This document shows, one piece after another, positions 24,134 to 32,549 of a stretch of DNA of 37,302 bases. The DNA is taken from positions 1-37,302 of the forward strand of contig JAEZJZ010000080.1 in the NCBI GenBank assembly GCA_023436245.1, in the 5' to 3' direction. Made by a program: the position numbers and the translations under genes. Numbering within the stretch: position 1 is the stretch's first letter; each line of letters starts with the position of its first letter. Below the pieces are notes generated by a model. It searched no databases, was not told the DNA's origin, and saw nothing but the letters and a program-made list of their open reading frames with translations. The DNA comes from Bacillota bacterium. Its GTDB lineage: Bacteria > Bacillota > UBA994 > UBA5500.

Positions 24134-25630
24134 CTAGATGACCTTCAGTAATTTGGCGCTGATCAGGTATGACGCTAAGCCGGCCATTCCGGCGGCCAAC
24201 AGCGCGGTCAGCACCCGCCCGCTGTTGGCTAGACAGTGTACATAGGCCGCGTTTGAGACATAGCCGGAGATGAGCGCTGCGCAGAGCGTTTTACTCAAGG
24301 CCGGCAACCACTGCCGGAAGAACGGCAACTGTTGCTCGACCATGACCAGCGCAATCAGGCCGCTGGTCACGAAGCCAACGGTCAGGCTGATGGCCGTTCC
24401 ACGCATTTGCCAGATTGGCGTCAAGACCAGGATTAGAACGCTGCTCACTGCTGTTCCTGCGAGAGAGGCGAGCATCGGTAGTGCAGGCTTGCCTAGTCCC
24501 TGCAGGGTGGCGGCGGAGATCTGCTGTGTGTAGAGCAGCAGCCCGCCTGTGGCCAACAGGCTGAGCAACTGCCCGGCCGAGCGCGAATTGAACAACACCA
24601 GGCATAGCGGTTCGCCGAGGGTGACGAGGAGGGCGCTGCAGGGTAGGCTGAGAGAGGCCGTCCAGTGCAGTGCCCGCAGGAATGCTGCCGTTGTCTGTTC
24701 CGCCGAGCGACGCGAACTGGCAGCGGCCACCTGCGGTAACAAGGTGGCGGCCAGTGATGAGGTGAATAATGATGGGATGAACAACAGGTTAAAGGCCATC
24801 CCCGTCAGTTGCCCAAAGGCGATCGCAGCCTGACTGGCCGTGTACCCTGCTAGCCGCAGTTGACTGGGGATGAGAATGCTCTGAATTACCTGTGCCAGTG
24901 ATTGCACCAGCCTGGCCGCCGTCGTTGGAATTGCCACACTGAAGAGGGTGCGTACCATTCGGGCTGCAGGCGGCAGACTGTTCACTTTTGGTGCCGGCCG
25001 GAAGAAGGGAAAGCAGACCAAATAGGTGCCGAGGCCGACGAACTCGCCCAGGATGGAACCTGCTGCCAAGGTGGCCGTCAGGTAAACTGGACCTCGAGCC
25101 AGCACCAGTGATACCAGCCAGAGCGTGGAAGCGACGTGGCCTAGTTGCTCCAGCAATTGTGAGGCGGCGACTACCCGCACTTCCTGCACGCCCTGGAAGT
25201 AGCCGCGGAAGACGGCGGACAGGGCGACTAGCGGCAGGGAGGGAGCGATGATCAGCAATGCATAGTAGATGCGGGAGTCCCGCAGTACGCTATCTGCCAG
25301 AGGCTTGGCCAAGAGGAAGAGCAGAACATTTGCCGAAAGACCCAAGAAGAGCGCTGTGAACACGGCAGTGCGCAGCACGCTGCGCACTCCAGCTTCACTG
25401 TTCTTGGCCTGATATTCGGCTACCAGCTTGGATACAGCTATTGGCAAGCCGGCCGTGGCCAGGACGAGGAAGAGGGAGTAGGCCGGGAAGACCATCTGAA
25501 ATAGCCCCACTGCCTCCTGCCCGGCGATGCGAATGAGCACGATGCGATAGATGAACCCGATCAGCCGGTTGAGTGCATTGGTGGCTGTCAGCAATATGGT
25601 GTTGGTCGTCGTTTTGCTGTGCCTATTCAT
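24134..25630 (-). CDS. Polysaccharide/lipid II flippase-like protein (SpoVB/MurJ group, MOP superfamily)
   Basis: A 498-residue protein with about 14 membrane helices. The opening TILLTATNALNRLIGFIYRIVLIRIAGQEAVGLFQMVFPAYSLF and the following GLPIAVSKLVAEY are typical of SpoVB/YtgP-type members of the MATE/MOP superfamily, as is AVFRGYFQGVQEV. Members move lipid-linked sugars, such as lipid II, across the cytoplasmic membrane; SpoVB acts in cortex synthesis during sporulation. Whether this protein serves sporulation or vegetative wall growth cannot be told. The start is ATG at 25630 (MNRHSKTTT). A GAGGACG ribosome site is 10 or more bases upstream, slightly far. It lies upstream of the radical SAM gene on the same strand with a 172-base gap, so they may be separate units. 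Confidence 0.87.
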   Translation of the reverse strand: MNRHSKTTTNTILLTATNALNRLIGFIYRIVLIRIAGQEAVGLFQMVFPAYSLFLVLATAGLPIAVSKLVAEYQAKNSEAGVRSVLRTAVFTALFLGLSANVLLFLLAKPLADSVLRDSRIYYALLIIAPSLPLVALSAVFRGYFQGVQEVRVVAASQLLEQLGHVASTLWLVSLVLARGPVYLTATLAAGSILGEFVGLGTYLVCFPFFRPAPKVNSLPPAARMVRTLFSVAIPTTAARLVQSLAQVIQSILIPSQLRLAGYTASQAAIAFGQLTGMAFNLLFIPSLFTSSLAATLLPQVAAASSRRSAEQTTAAFLRALHWTASLSLPCSALLVTLGEPLCLVLFNSRSAGQLLSLLATGGLLLYTQQISAATLQGLGKPALPMLASLAGTAVSSVLILVLTPIWQMRGTAISLTVGFVTSGLIALVMVEQQLPFFRQWLPALSKTLCAALISGYVSNAAYVHCLANSGRVLTALLAAGMAGLASYLISAKLLKVI

Positions 25631-25750
25631 ACGTGTGCACCGTCCTCGTCTCGCCGAAAGCTCGGCCGAATAGCTCATTACAGCCATATGGGACTTGCTT
25701 CTGGGTCAGAACTGGAAGTTGCGCACGGAACAGCACGAGGAGGGGTAGAG

Positions 25751-28700
25751 ATGAACCTTGGGGATTTGTTCAGTCCCGGAGCGTGGCTCCGGGATGCCGA
25801 TGGTGATGGCCTGGCCGATGGCTTATCGGTTGGGATCGTCTTGACAGAAGGGCTGGGACCGCAGGTTCTCTCAGCAGCGTCTATCCTGGCTGCTCGCCTG
25901 GGGCTGGAGACGACGGCCCTCACCATGCCGGTCTGTTACAGTGACCTGGACATAGTGGATCGGGAGTGGAAGATCATCGTCGGGCAGAGCAACCGGCAGT
26001 GGCCGGACCGCGTTGCGCCAACGGCCGGCGCAATCCAGCTCTCGGGACAGAGCCTTGCGCTGGCCGGCACTGATCAGCAGTTGGCTGCTCTGTTGCGCTA
26101 TCTGGCGGTGCACTTTCCCCGGGTTGGTCGCGATAACCGGCCCTTGTCGGATTGGCAGAGCGATCTGGAGGTGGTCTTCGACTGTGAGCTTAGCTGCCGT
26201 TCTCTGCGGCTGCAGCCTGGTGGATTGCAGTTGGAGTTTGAGTGTCTGCAGGGCGAACTGCGGCGCGGTGCGGTGGCTGACTGGACCAATGACAACCAAG
26301 CGGCGCAATTGACCCTGGAGGACGGGCGCCTGCTGTTGGCCCTGGCGATGGATTTGCCGCAAGACGGCTCACAAGTGTCGACAGACTCGAACCTCACCTG
26401 CCTAGCCCGTCTCTTCAGCTGTGACGGTCTGTTGGCGGACCGCGACAACGACTTCCTGCCGGACGACCTGAAGGGCTGTTTGCCGTATGTGGATGATGAT
26501 TTGTCCGTGGCCGTGCCTCAGGTCAACTTCGCTGCCAGGGTGGGGCTGGAGACGCTGGGCTTGAGTCTGCACGCGGCAAGCGGAGTGGAAGCAGAAGCAG
26601 CCACGCCTTTTTCAGTGAGAGTCTCTGAGGGCAGCAAAGCGAGGTTGGATGTCCGCGATGGGCAACTGCAGCTGCAAGCTAGCCCCACCACTGCACCGGC
26701 CATTTGGAACTACCTGGCCGGCGACTATCCGAGCACGCCAATTGGAGGGACTTGGCAGGAACTGCTGCTGCGGCTAGAGGGCTGGGTGCGGTCAAGACCG
26801 CTTACCGGCGACTGGCAGGAGGCGCCGCTGGAATGGGAAGTGGACGAGGCGCTGCGGGAGTGGGATGAGTTGACGGCGCGGGCTGACGAACCGCTGCGAG
26901 CGGAAGTCCGCGTCTCCGAGCCGTTGGCTGTCCGGGAGCGTTTGCGCGAGCAGATGTTGGCGCAGGCGGCGGCAAGTGGTCTCCGTGACTGTGAGTTGCT
27001 GGTGCGCTCAGCTTATAAGCAGGGGCTGCAGTGGATTCGGGAAGAGATTATCCCGGAGCTGTTGCAGCTGCAGCTGCCGATTGAACGGTGCCTGATTCAG
27101 GTGGCGGCCTTTCGCCCAAATGATCGGGCGCTTGACCCGCATGCCCGTTGGCTGCTCGAGCTTTATCCGGCCGACCTGCTGTTGGCAGATGCCCTCGGCC
27201 TGGAGCCCGAGCAAGTGCAGTTCGAGCTGCTGGAGGATCTGGAAAGTACGTATTGTCTACAGGTGATAGCTGCAGGAACCATCCGCTATCGACGCGAGTT
27301 TACCGTCTGGCACACTAGCCTGCCCTATTTGCCGTTGCTCAGCGAGCACCCGACGGTGCATCCGGCGACCGGCGGAATCGCTTGGAGCTCAGGGAGCGAG
27401 TCCGGGCACCGGCCAATAGCGACTGATCTGGAGCGTGTTTTCTCGGTCTATCAGCGAGTCATTCTGCCCGATTTGGTGGCTCAGGCAAGACAGGCGGGTG
27501 GTCTGCTGGCGGACAGGCAACCCTTCTTTGAGCGGTTGCAGCTACAGGTTACGCTCAGCGAGCCGGAGGAGCGACTGGGTATTCGGGAAGAACTGCTCTC
27601 TCCAGCTGACGCGTTGCACGAAGATCTCCACTTTGTCGGTCTGGATTTATTCAAGCGTCTGGGAGAAGCGAACGGCCAGCAGTTGCGCTCTCCGGGGCTG
27701 ATTCTGCCCGAAGTGATTGTGCGGAGCGGGCAGGCACCCAGTCTCAAGTATCGACTGAGCGCTTGCGCTGACCGAAGATTGATAGATCGGCCCACTCTCA
27801 AGACGATCCTGTTCGATGATGCTGGGGGCATCGACGGCGCCAGGGTGCACTGGGAAGCCAGTGATGCGGCTACTGCCGAGCAGATTGCCGCCACGCTCCT
27901 ACAGCACGCGAAACTGTTCAGCTCTGTAGAGGCTCGGCCTGCCGAGCCGATTCCCATCCCGCAGCATGCTGCGGGAGCTACAGAAGGGGAGACCGGAGCT
28001 TCCAGAACGCTCTCGCAAGCAGGGAAGAAGGATGGACTGCGGGTGGAGGTGCAGATCGCTCACCCCAGAGGAAGTCGTCAGGTCGTCCTTCTGGTTGACC
28101 CCGGAGATTGGACCCCGGCTCCTGTAACCGGTGAAGGAGTAGTTTACGCGGAAGAGCTGCAGGACCGCCTGCACAGATTGAGCGCCAGAGGGGGGACAGC
28201 GGTGCAGACTATTGGGGTGTCGCGCCAAGGGCGACCGATCCTGAGCGCTGCTCTCACCAGCCCCACCGCTGGACGATTAGTGAGCGCGGCCAAGCTGGCC
28301 GGTTGGAAGCCGACCTATCTGCTGAACAATCGTCATCATGCCAACGAAGTCTCCAGCACGAGTGCTGCCTTGGACCTGCTGGATTGGCTGGCAACGGATG
28401 CAGAGGGTCAGGCGCTGTTGCGCCGCATCAATGTGGTGGCCATCCCCCTGGAGAACGTGGACGGCGCAGCTCTGCACCAACAGTTGGCGGCCGAGAACCC
28501 GAACCACAAGTTGCACGCAGCCAGGTTCAATTCGCTCGGTCGCGAGTTTGCCGATGCCTACTTCCAGGATGACCAGATGGTGCCGGAAGCGAGGGCGCTT
28601 ACCGACCTCTGGCGGCGCTATGTGCCGGACATTGTGGCAGACAACCATGGTATCCCGTCCCACGAGTGGTCACAGCCGTTCTCGGGGTATCTCTGTCCCT

Positions 28701-29236
28701 GGTTCAGCAGCTTCTGGATACCTCGCTCGCTGTTCTACGTCTATTTCTGGTATGTGGACGATCCGGCCTATCCCTCGCGGCAGGTGGCTACCGCCTTGGA
28801 GCAGGCGATGTCGCTGGAACTCCGAGGCTTCACCCAGTTCCAGCGGGTTAACCGCCAGCTGATCGCCAGTTGGCTGAAGTATTTCGTGCCTTACCTGTCC
28901 GACCACTTTGCCGGAGAACAGCGCGAAGGCATGATCTGGTATTACGTGCCATCAGGCCCGGACCCCACTCGCCGCTTCGCTTCACACCGCTGGCCACATC
29001 TGACCGTGTTGGACTTCACCACAGAGGTGGCAGATGAGACCGCCCAAGGGGAGTATCTCAAGATGTGTGCGATTACACATCAGCGGGCGCAGTTGGCGTG
29101 CCTGCGCTGGTTGGCGGAATGCACGGTGGAGATGGAAGAGACGCTTCGACTGCAGCAGAACCCGCCTTACCGTTGTCGCCGGCGCACGCGACCAATTGCT
29201 TCACACGCAGCACTGCGCGTTGCTGCTGAGCGCTAA
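25751..29236 (+). CDS. Large M14 carboxypeptidase-like protein with duplicated N-terminal acidic-loop module
   Basis: A 1161-residue protein from the ATG at 25751, with GAGGAGGGG 5 bases upstream. The C-terminal third (about 790-1130) is an M14 metallopeptidase: the zinc motif H863-A-N-E866 in NRHHANEVSS, ENVDGA, a third His at 966 in NHG, and the probable catalytic Glu1092 in DFTTEVAD. The N-terminus carries two related modules: DADGDGLADGLSV (15-27) up to AARLGLET (47-54), and DRDNDFLPDDLKG (230-242) up to AARVGLET (261-268). The D-x-D-x-D loops look like calcium-binding loops. The middle region matches nothing I recognise. No signal peptide is visible, so the site of action is unclear. An in-frame palindromic repeat (27925-28020) adds about 30 residues just before the peptidase domain. 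Peptidase call fairly sure; the whole protein is uncharacterised. Confidence 0.82.
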   Translation: MNLGDLFSPGAWLRDADGDGLADGLSVGIVLTEGLGPQVLSAASILAARLGLETTALTMPVCYSDLDIVDREWKIIVGQSNRQWPDRVAPTAGAIQLSGQSLALAGTDQQLAALLRYLAVHFPRVGRDNRPLSDWQSDLEVVFDCELSCRSLRLQPGGLQLEFECLQGELRRGAVADWTNDNQAAQLTLEDGRLLLALAMDLPQDGSQVSTDSNLTCLARLFSCDGLLADRDNDFLPDDLKGCLPYVDDDLSVAVPQVNFAARVGLETLGLSLHAASGVEAEAATPFSVRVSEGSKARLDVRDGQLQLQASPTTAPAIWNYLAGDYPSTPIGGTWQELLLRLEGWVRSRPLTGDWQEAPLEWEVDEALREWDELTARADEPLRAEVRVSEPLAVRERLREQMLAQAAASGLRDCELLVRSAYKQGLQWIREEIIPELLQLQLPIERCLIQVAAFRPNDRALDPHARWLLELYPADLLLADALGLEPEQVQFELLEDLESTYCLQVIAAGTIRYRREFTVWHTSLPYLPLLSEHPTVHPATGGIAWSSGSESGHRPIATDLERVFSVYQRVILPDLVAQARQAGGLLADRQPFFERLQLQVTLSEPEERLGIREELLSPADALHEDLHFVGLDLFKRLGEANGQQLRSPGLILPEVIVRSGQAPSLKYRLSACADRRLIDRPTLKTILFDDAGGIDGARVHWEASDAATAEQIAATLLQHAKLFSSVEARPAEPIPIPQHAAGATEGETGASRTLSQAGKKDGLRVEVQIAHPRGSRQVVLLVDPGDWTPAPVTGEGVVYAEELQDRLHRLSARGGTAVQTIGVSRQGRPILSAALTSPTAGRLVSAAKLAGWKPTYLLNNRHHANEVSSTSAALDLLDWLATDAEGQALLRRINVVAIPLENVDGAALHQQLAAENPNHKLHAARFNSLGREFADAYFQDDQMVPEARALTDLWRRYVPDIVADNHGIPSHEWSQPFSGYLCPWFSSFWIPRSLFYVYFWYVDDPAYPSRQVATALEQAMSLELRGFTQFQRVNRQLIASWLKYFVPYLSDHFAGEQREGMIWYYVPSGPDPTRRFASHRWPHLTVLDFTTEVADETAQGEYLKMCAITHQRAQLACLRWLAECTVEMEETLRLQQNPPYRCRRRTRPIASHAALRVAAER
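27925..28020 (+). repeat. Palindromic repeat element inside the M14 peptidase gene, in frame
   Basis: GTAG then GGCTCGGCCTGCCGAGCC (27931-27948), CCCGCAGCATGCTGCGGG (27958-27975), AGCTAC, AAGGGGA and GAACGCTCTCGCAA (28005-28018). This is the same series as the intergenic copy at 15874-15976. It encodes residues about 726-757 (EARPAEPIPIPQHAAGATEG and following) without a stop or frameshift. Confidence 0.85.
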
Positions 29237-29357
29237 CAACATCTAAATGCTGGAGTGTAGCTCGCGCGAAATAGAAGATCTTTTGATGGTATGATGTGTC
29301 AATGAATGCTTGCGTTGCCACCGAAGCTTGGATAACATTATGGGGAAAGACTCGGAC

Positions 29358-29383
29358 ATGCAGTGCATAGTGCATGCCTGCAT
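29358..29383. promoter_or_regulatory. Nested palindrome upstream of argR
   Basis: ATGCAG, TGCA, TAG, TGCA, TGC, CTGCAT form nested inverted repeats 72 bases before the argR start. It does not resemble the AT-rich ARG box, so it may be a site for another regulator or a transcript hairpin. Confidence 0.3.
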
Positions 29384-29454
29384 GAGCATTCGGTCGGGCG
29401 CGTCGGCGAAAAGCAGGCTTTGCATGCGTCCCGGCAGCTAGATTAGGAGGCGCC

Positions 29455-29910
29455 ATGAAAGACAAACGGCAGGCCAAGATTCTGGAGTTGATCAGCCAAG
29501 ATAGTGTTGAGACCCAAGAGCAGTTGCTCGCCGCCCTGCTGGAGCTGGGCTTCCGGACAACGCAGTCCACCATCTCCCGTGATATCAAGGAACTCGGCTT
29601 GGTCAAATCACCGACAGGCGATGGACGGCTGGCTTATGCCCAACTTGAGGGGCAGACAGGCCACAGTTTGACTGACCGCATGGTGCGAACCTTGCGCAGC
29701 GCTCTGCTCAGCATCGATTATTCGGGCAACTTCATGGTCCTGAAGACGTTTACCGGCGGAGCCCATGCAGCCGCCGCTGCCCTGGACAAGCTTGCCTACG
29801 GCGAAATCATTGGCACGATCGCCGGTGACGACACTATTCTTCTGATTTTGCGCGACCCGAGCATGGCTCCGATTGTGGCCCGTCGGCTGAATCAACTGAT
29901 CGATCACTAG
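29455..29910 (+). CDS. argR: Arginine repressor ArgR/AhrC
   Basis: A 151-residue transcription factor of standard length. The N-terminal winged helix includes the recognition stretch STISRDIKELGLVK (38-51). The C-terminal oligomerisation and arginine-binding domain ends with GEIIGTIAGDDTILLILRD, whose GTIAGDDT carries the Asp pair that contacts arginine. Hexamers bind ARG boxes to repress arginine synthesis and activate its breakdown. The ATG at 29455 has TTAGGAGG 6 bases upstream. In many Bacillota argR sits with recN or nadK; here it stands alone before a transporter gene. The 218-base upstream gap holds the nested palindrome at 29358-29383 and a TATGAT hexamer near 29290. Confidence 0.94.
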   Translation: MKDKRQAKILELISQDSVETQEQLLAALLELGFRTTQSTISRDIKELGLVKSPTGDGRLAYAQLEGQTGHSLTDRMVRTLRSALLSIDYSGNFMVLKTFTGGAHAAAAALDKLAYGEIIGTIAGDDTILLILRDPSMAPIVARRLNQLIDH

Positions 29911-29965
29911 CCAGAACTTCCTAAAGCACAAATACTGCCAGCACAAACTGGATAGTATTTTTTCG

Positions 29966-30003
29966 GTTGCAGTAGTACAATGCGTATTATACAAAACTGC
30001 AAC
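29966..30003. promoter_or_regulatory. Operator-like dyad spanning the MFS transporter promoter
   Basis: GTTGCAGT (29966-29973) and ACTGCAAC (29996-30003) are perfect inverted half-sites 22 bases apart. Between them lie a possible TACAAT (29976-29981) and TATTAT (29985-29990), so a protein on the dyad would cover the promoter. It ends 17 bases before the start codon. Confidence 0.45.
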
Positions 30004-30020
30004 TAGGAAGGAAGTCAACT

Positions 30021-31226
30021 ATGCAACAGTGGAAGAAAAACCTCTATGTGCTTTGGGTTGGTACCTTCATCGCGGGAGCTAGCTTTTCGCTGGTTAGTCC
30101 CTTTCTGCCCAAGCTGCTGGAAGAGGTGGGCGTTGCATCAAATCTGGAGCTCTGGTCGGGGATGGCGTTTTCCATCAGTTTTGTGATGAGTGCAATCATG
30201 TCGCCGATCTGGGGAGCAATGGCGGACAAGTACGGGCGCAAGGTGATGATCATCCGCTCCGGAATTGGCATTGGCTTGACCTACATCGGCATGGCTTACG
30301 CCGCAAACGCCTGGCAGGTGCTCGGGCTGCGGGCAATGAACGGGTTTTTGAGTGGGTTCATTCCCTCGGCGATCGCCCTGGTGGCAACCAATACGCCAGA
30401 TGAGAAACTGGGCAGTTCCCTCGGTCTATTGCAGACCGGTAGTGCCTTCGGGTCGATCATGGGCCCGTTGCTCGGCGGTTTGCTCAGCCACTATTTCGGC
30501 ATCAAGGACACTCTGCTGATTGCGGGTCTGACCCTGTTTGTGGCTTCACTCGTGGTGCTGGTTGGTGTGCAAGAGATTCGCAAGCCAGACAGGACCAAGA
30601 AGACCAACATCATCAACGATTTCCGCATCGCTGCGGCTAATCGGCCGCTGATGCTGATGCTCTGCACCGTTATGCTTTACCAGTCAGCGGTGATGATCTT
30701 GCAGCCGGTGCTGCCGATCTACATTGAGCGATTGACCAACGGTGGCGATGCATCGCTGGCGACTGGAATCATCTTCTCCGTTGCTGGTCTGGCAACTGTG
30801 TTGGCTGCACCATATTGGGGCAAGCGAGGCGAACGTGAGGGCTACCGGAAGGTGCTGTTACTCGGCATTGTCGGTGCCGGTGTGCTCAGCGTTCCGCATG
30901 CTTTGACCAACAACCTGGTGGTGCTAGGCGGTCTGCGCTTTGCCTTCGGCCTGTTCCTGGCCTCGATGATGCCGGCCAGCAATGCACTGATCGCCAAGGC
31001 GGTGCCCGGAGATTTCCGCGGACGGGCTTTTGGTATCAGTACCAGCTTCAGCCAAACAGGGGCCGTGATCGGGCCGCTGCTTGGTGGCTTCATTGGAGGA
31101 ATCTGGAACATCAAGATTGTCTTCGTGGTCACCGCTGCCATGTTGTTAGCGACTGCCTGGTGGCTGAAGGACAAGCCGATTGAGCAAGCAGCCAATGCCA
31201 GCGTGGCTGAGCAGGCGGCTGACTAA
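30021..31226 (+). CDS. MFS transporter (multidrug efflux-like)
   Basis: A 401-residue major facilitator protein with 12 predicted helices in two halves. The conserved loop 2-3 motif appears as GAMADKYGRKVMII (residues about 65-78), and PLLGGLLSHYFG and PLLGGFIGGIW are the paired motif-C-like regions of helices 5 and 11. It fits drug:proton antiporters of the MdtG type (12-TMS DHA1 group) that export toxic compounds through the cytoplasmic membrane; the substrate is unknown. The ATG at 30021 has AGGAAGGAAG upstream. The perfect dyad at 29966-30003 suggests repression by a dimeric regulator, possibly induced by the exported compound, though no regulator of the usual efflux families is adjacent except argR. 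A terminator follows at 31243. Confidence 0.88.
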   Translation: MQQWKKNLYVLWVGTFIAGASFSLVSPFLPKLLEEVGVASNLELWSGMAFSISFVMSAIMSPIWGAMADKYGRKVMIIRSGIGIGLTYIGMAYAANAWQVLGLRAMNGFLSGFIPSAIALVATNTPDEKLGSSLGLLQTGSAFGSIMGPLLGGLLSHYFGIKDTLLIAGLTLFVASLVVLVGVQEIRKPDRTKKTNIINDFRIAAANRPLMLMLCTVMLYQSAVMILQPVLPIYIERLTNGGDASLATGIIFSVAGLATVLAAPYWGKRGEREGYRKVLLLGIVGAGVLSVPHALTNNLVVLGGLRFAFGLFLASMMPASNALIAKAVPGDFRGRAFGISTSFSQTGAVIGPLLGGFIGGIWNIKIVFVVTAAMLLATAWWLKDKPIEQAANASVAEQAAD

Positions 31227-31242
31227 GTGCAACAGAATGACG

Positions 31243-31277
31243 AAGAGCGGTCGATAACCTGTCGACCGCTCTTTCTG
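31243..31277 (+). terminator. Terminator after the MFS transporter gene
   Basis: A perfect 12-bp stem AAGAGCGGTCGA (31243-31254) with TCGACCGCTCTT (31262-31273), 7-base loop. The T tract (CTTTCT) is short. Confidence 0.8.
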
Positions 31278-31279
31278 GG

Positions 31280-31440
31280 ACAGGGGGACGGTTCGAGACC
31301 ACTGAAAAAATCCATTCTTGTCATCCTGAGCGCAGCGAAGGATCTAGAAAGGCCCATGTTCATCGGTGTTTCAAGATTCTTCACTTCGTTCAGAATGACA
31401 TTTCCCCGGGTTCTTCAGCAATCTCGGACGGTTCGCTCTG
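31280..31440. mobile_element. Miniature inverted-repeat element (MITE-like)
   Basis: The outer ends are imperfect inverted repeats: GGACGGTTCGAGACCACTGA (31287-31306) against CTTCAGCAATCTCGGACGG (31415-31433). Inside are inverted repeats GTCATCCTGAGCGCAGCGAA (31319-31338) and TTCACTTCGTTCAGAATGAC (31380-31399). No open frame is present, so it would depend on a transposase elsewhere. Sequences like the inner repeat are widespread in bacterial genomes. A fragment lies at 105-131. Confidence 0.7.
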
Positions 31441-31484
31441 AGTCCTTCAAAGTCTGCGGTACTGGTTCCATCTGGGCAGCGGTG

Positions 31485-32384
31485 CTACGGCGTTGATTCT
31501 TTGCTGGCTTTTACGCGGGCCGGCAACATGAAGAGCAGAATTCCGGCCAGCAACAACCCGCCACCGAGCAACTGACCGCCGCTGGGTATTTCCGCAAAGA
31601 GAGCCATCGCCCAAACAGTGGCGCCAATCGGTTCTCCCAGCACGGCAACTCCCACGGCGGCGGTTGGTAGATGAGCCAGCGCCCAGTTGAGCGTGCTATG
31701 GCCAACCACCGTGCAGACGACGGCGAGGCCAAGGAAAAGCAAGTAATCGTGAGGTCCATATGCGTGCAGGCCAATGCCTGAACTGACCGTGACTGCGATC
31801 AGCGTCAGCGCGCTGACGCCGTAGACGATGGACACATAAGGCAAGAGTGGTACATTCCGCCGTATGGCCTTGCCGCAGAGAAAATAGACGGCGGCGAAGA
31901 CAGCCCCGAGCAAGGCCAGTGTGTTGCCCCAAAGAGACGCGCTTCTGGTCGCTTCGGAGCTGACGTCGGCGAGCCCGATCACGATGCTGCCGGCGACGGC
32001 GATCGCGATTGCAGCCAACTGCCTGCGGCTGATGCCTTCCCGGAAAAGCAGCCACGAGAAGACGACTGCAAAGATCGGCTGCATGCTGACCAGCACAGTG
32101 GAACTGGCCACCGTGGTGAAACGAAATGAACTGATCCAGGTGGCGAAATGCAGGGCAAGCGAAACGCCAGCGCAAATCATCAGCAGCAAATCGCGCCTGG
32201 TGATTTTGCGGAGCTCATCCCGGGATTTCCAGAGAGCCACTGGCATCAACATCAGCCAAGCAAAGAGCATGCGGTAACTTGCGATTACCAGAGACGGCGC
32301 GGCAGCTAGCTTGATGAAAACCGCCGCAAAGGAAACAGCGATGACTCCGCCTGCGAGCGGGAGGTAGGGACTGCGTTGTTGCAT
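31485..32384 (-). CDS. EamA/DMT family transporter
   Basis: A 299-residue protein with ten predicted membrane helices made of two repeated EamA halves. The first starts at YLPLAGGVIAVSFAAVFIKLA and the second near LWGNTLALLGAVFAAVYFLCGKAI. Typical features are a helix-3/4 stretch LHFATWISSFRFTTVASSTVLVSMQPIFAVVFSWLLF and, in the second half, VVGHSTLNWALAHLPTAAVGVAVLGEPIGATVWA. Members of the drug/metabolite superfamily export amino acids, nucleosides or other metabolites through the cytoplasmic membrane; the substrate cannot be told. The start is ATG at 32384 because AGAGGTG lies 6 bases upstream; the frame stays open to a GTG at 32453, which has no ribosome site. It is divergent from the YeiH-type gene. 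Confidence 0.87.
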   Translation of the reverse strand: MQQRSPYLPLAGGVIAVSFAAVFIKLAAAPSLVIASYRMLFAWLMLMPVALWKSRDELRKITRRDLLLMICAGVSLALHFATWISSFRFTTVASSTVLVSMQPIFAVVFSWLLFREGISRRQLAAIAIAVAGSIVIGLADVSSEATRSASLWGNTLALLGAVFAAVYFLCGKAIRRNVPLLPYVSIVYGVSALTLIAVTVSSGIGLHAYGPHDYLLFLGLAVVCTVVGHSTLNWALAHLPTAAVGVAVLGEPIGATVWAMALFAEIPSGGQLLGGGLLLAGILLFMLPARVKASKESTP

Positions 32385-32472
32385 TAGGTGCACCTCTGCA
32401 TCTTCATAGGTCATTGCTCTAGTTTTCTTCAGCACGTCGAAATTTCCTGTCACCAGACTATTAATTCCTACC

Positions 32473-32501
32473 TAGGCAATACCGGCTTACTGGGCTACAA
32501 T
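32473..32501 (+). promoter_or_regulatory. Candidate promoter of the YeiH-type gene
   Basis: TAGGCA (32473-32478) and TACAAT (32496-32501) are separated by 17 bases and lie 48 bases before the start. Confidence 0.45.
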
Positions 32502-32549
32502 CAGACTAAAGCATATTGCATACAAAATCATCAGCGAGGAAGGTTGAAA

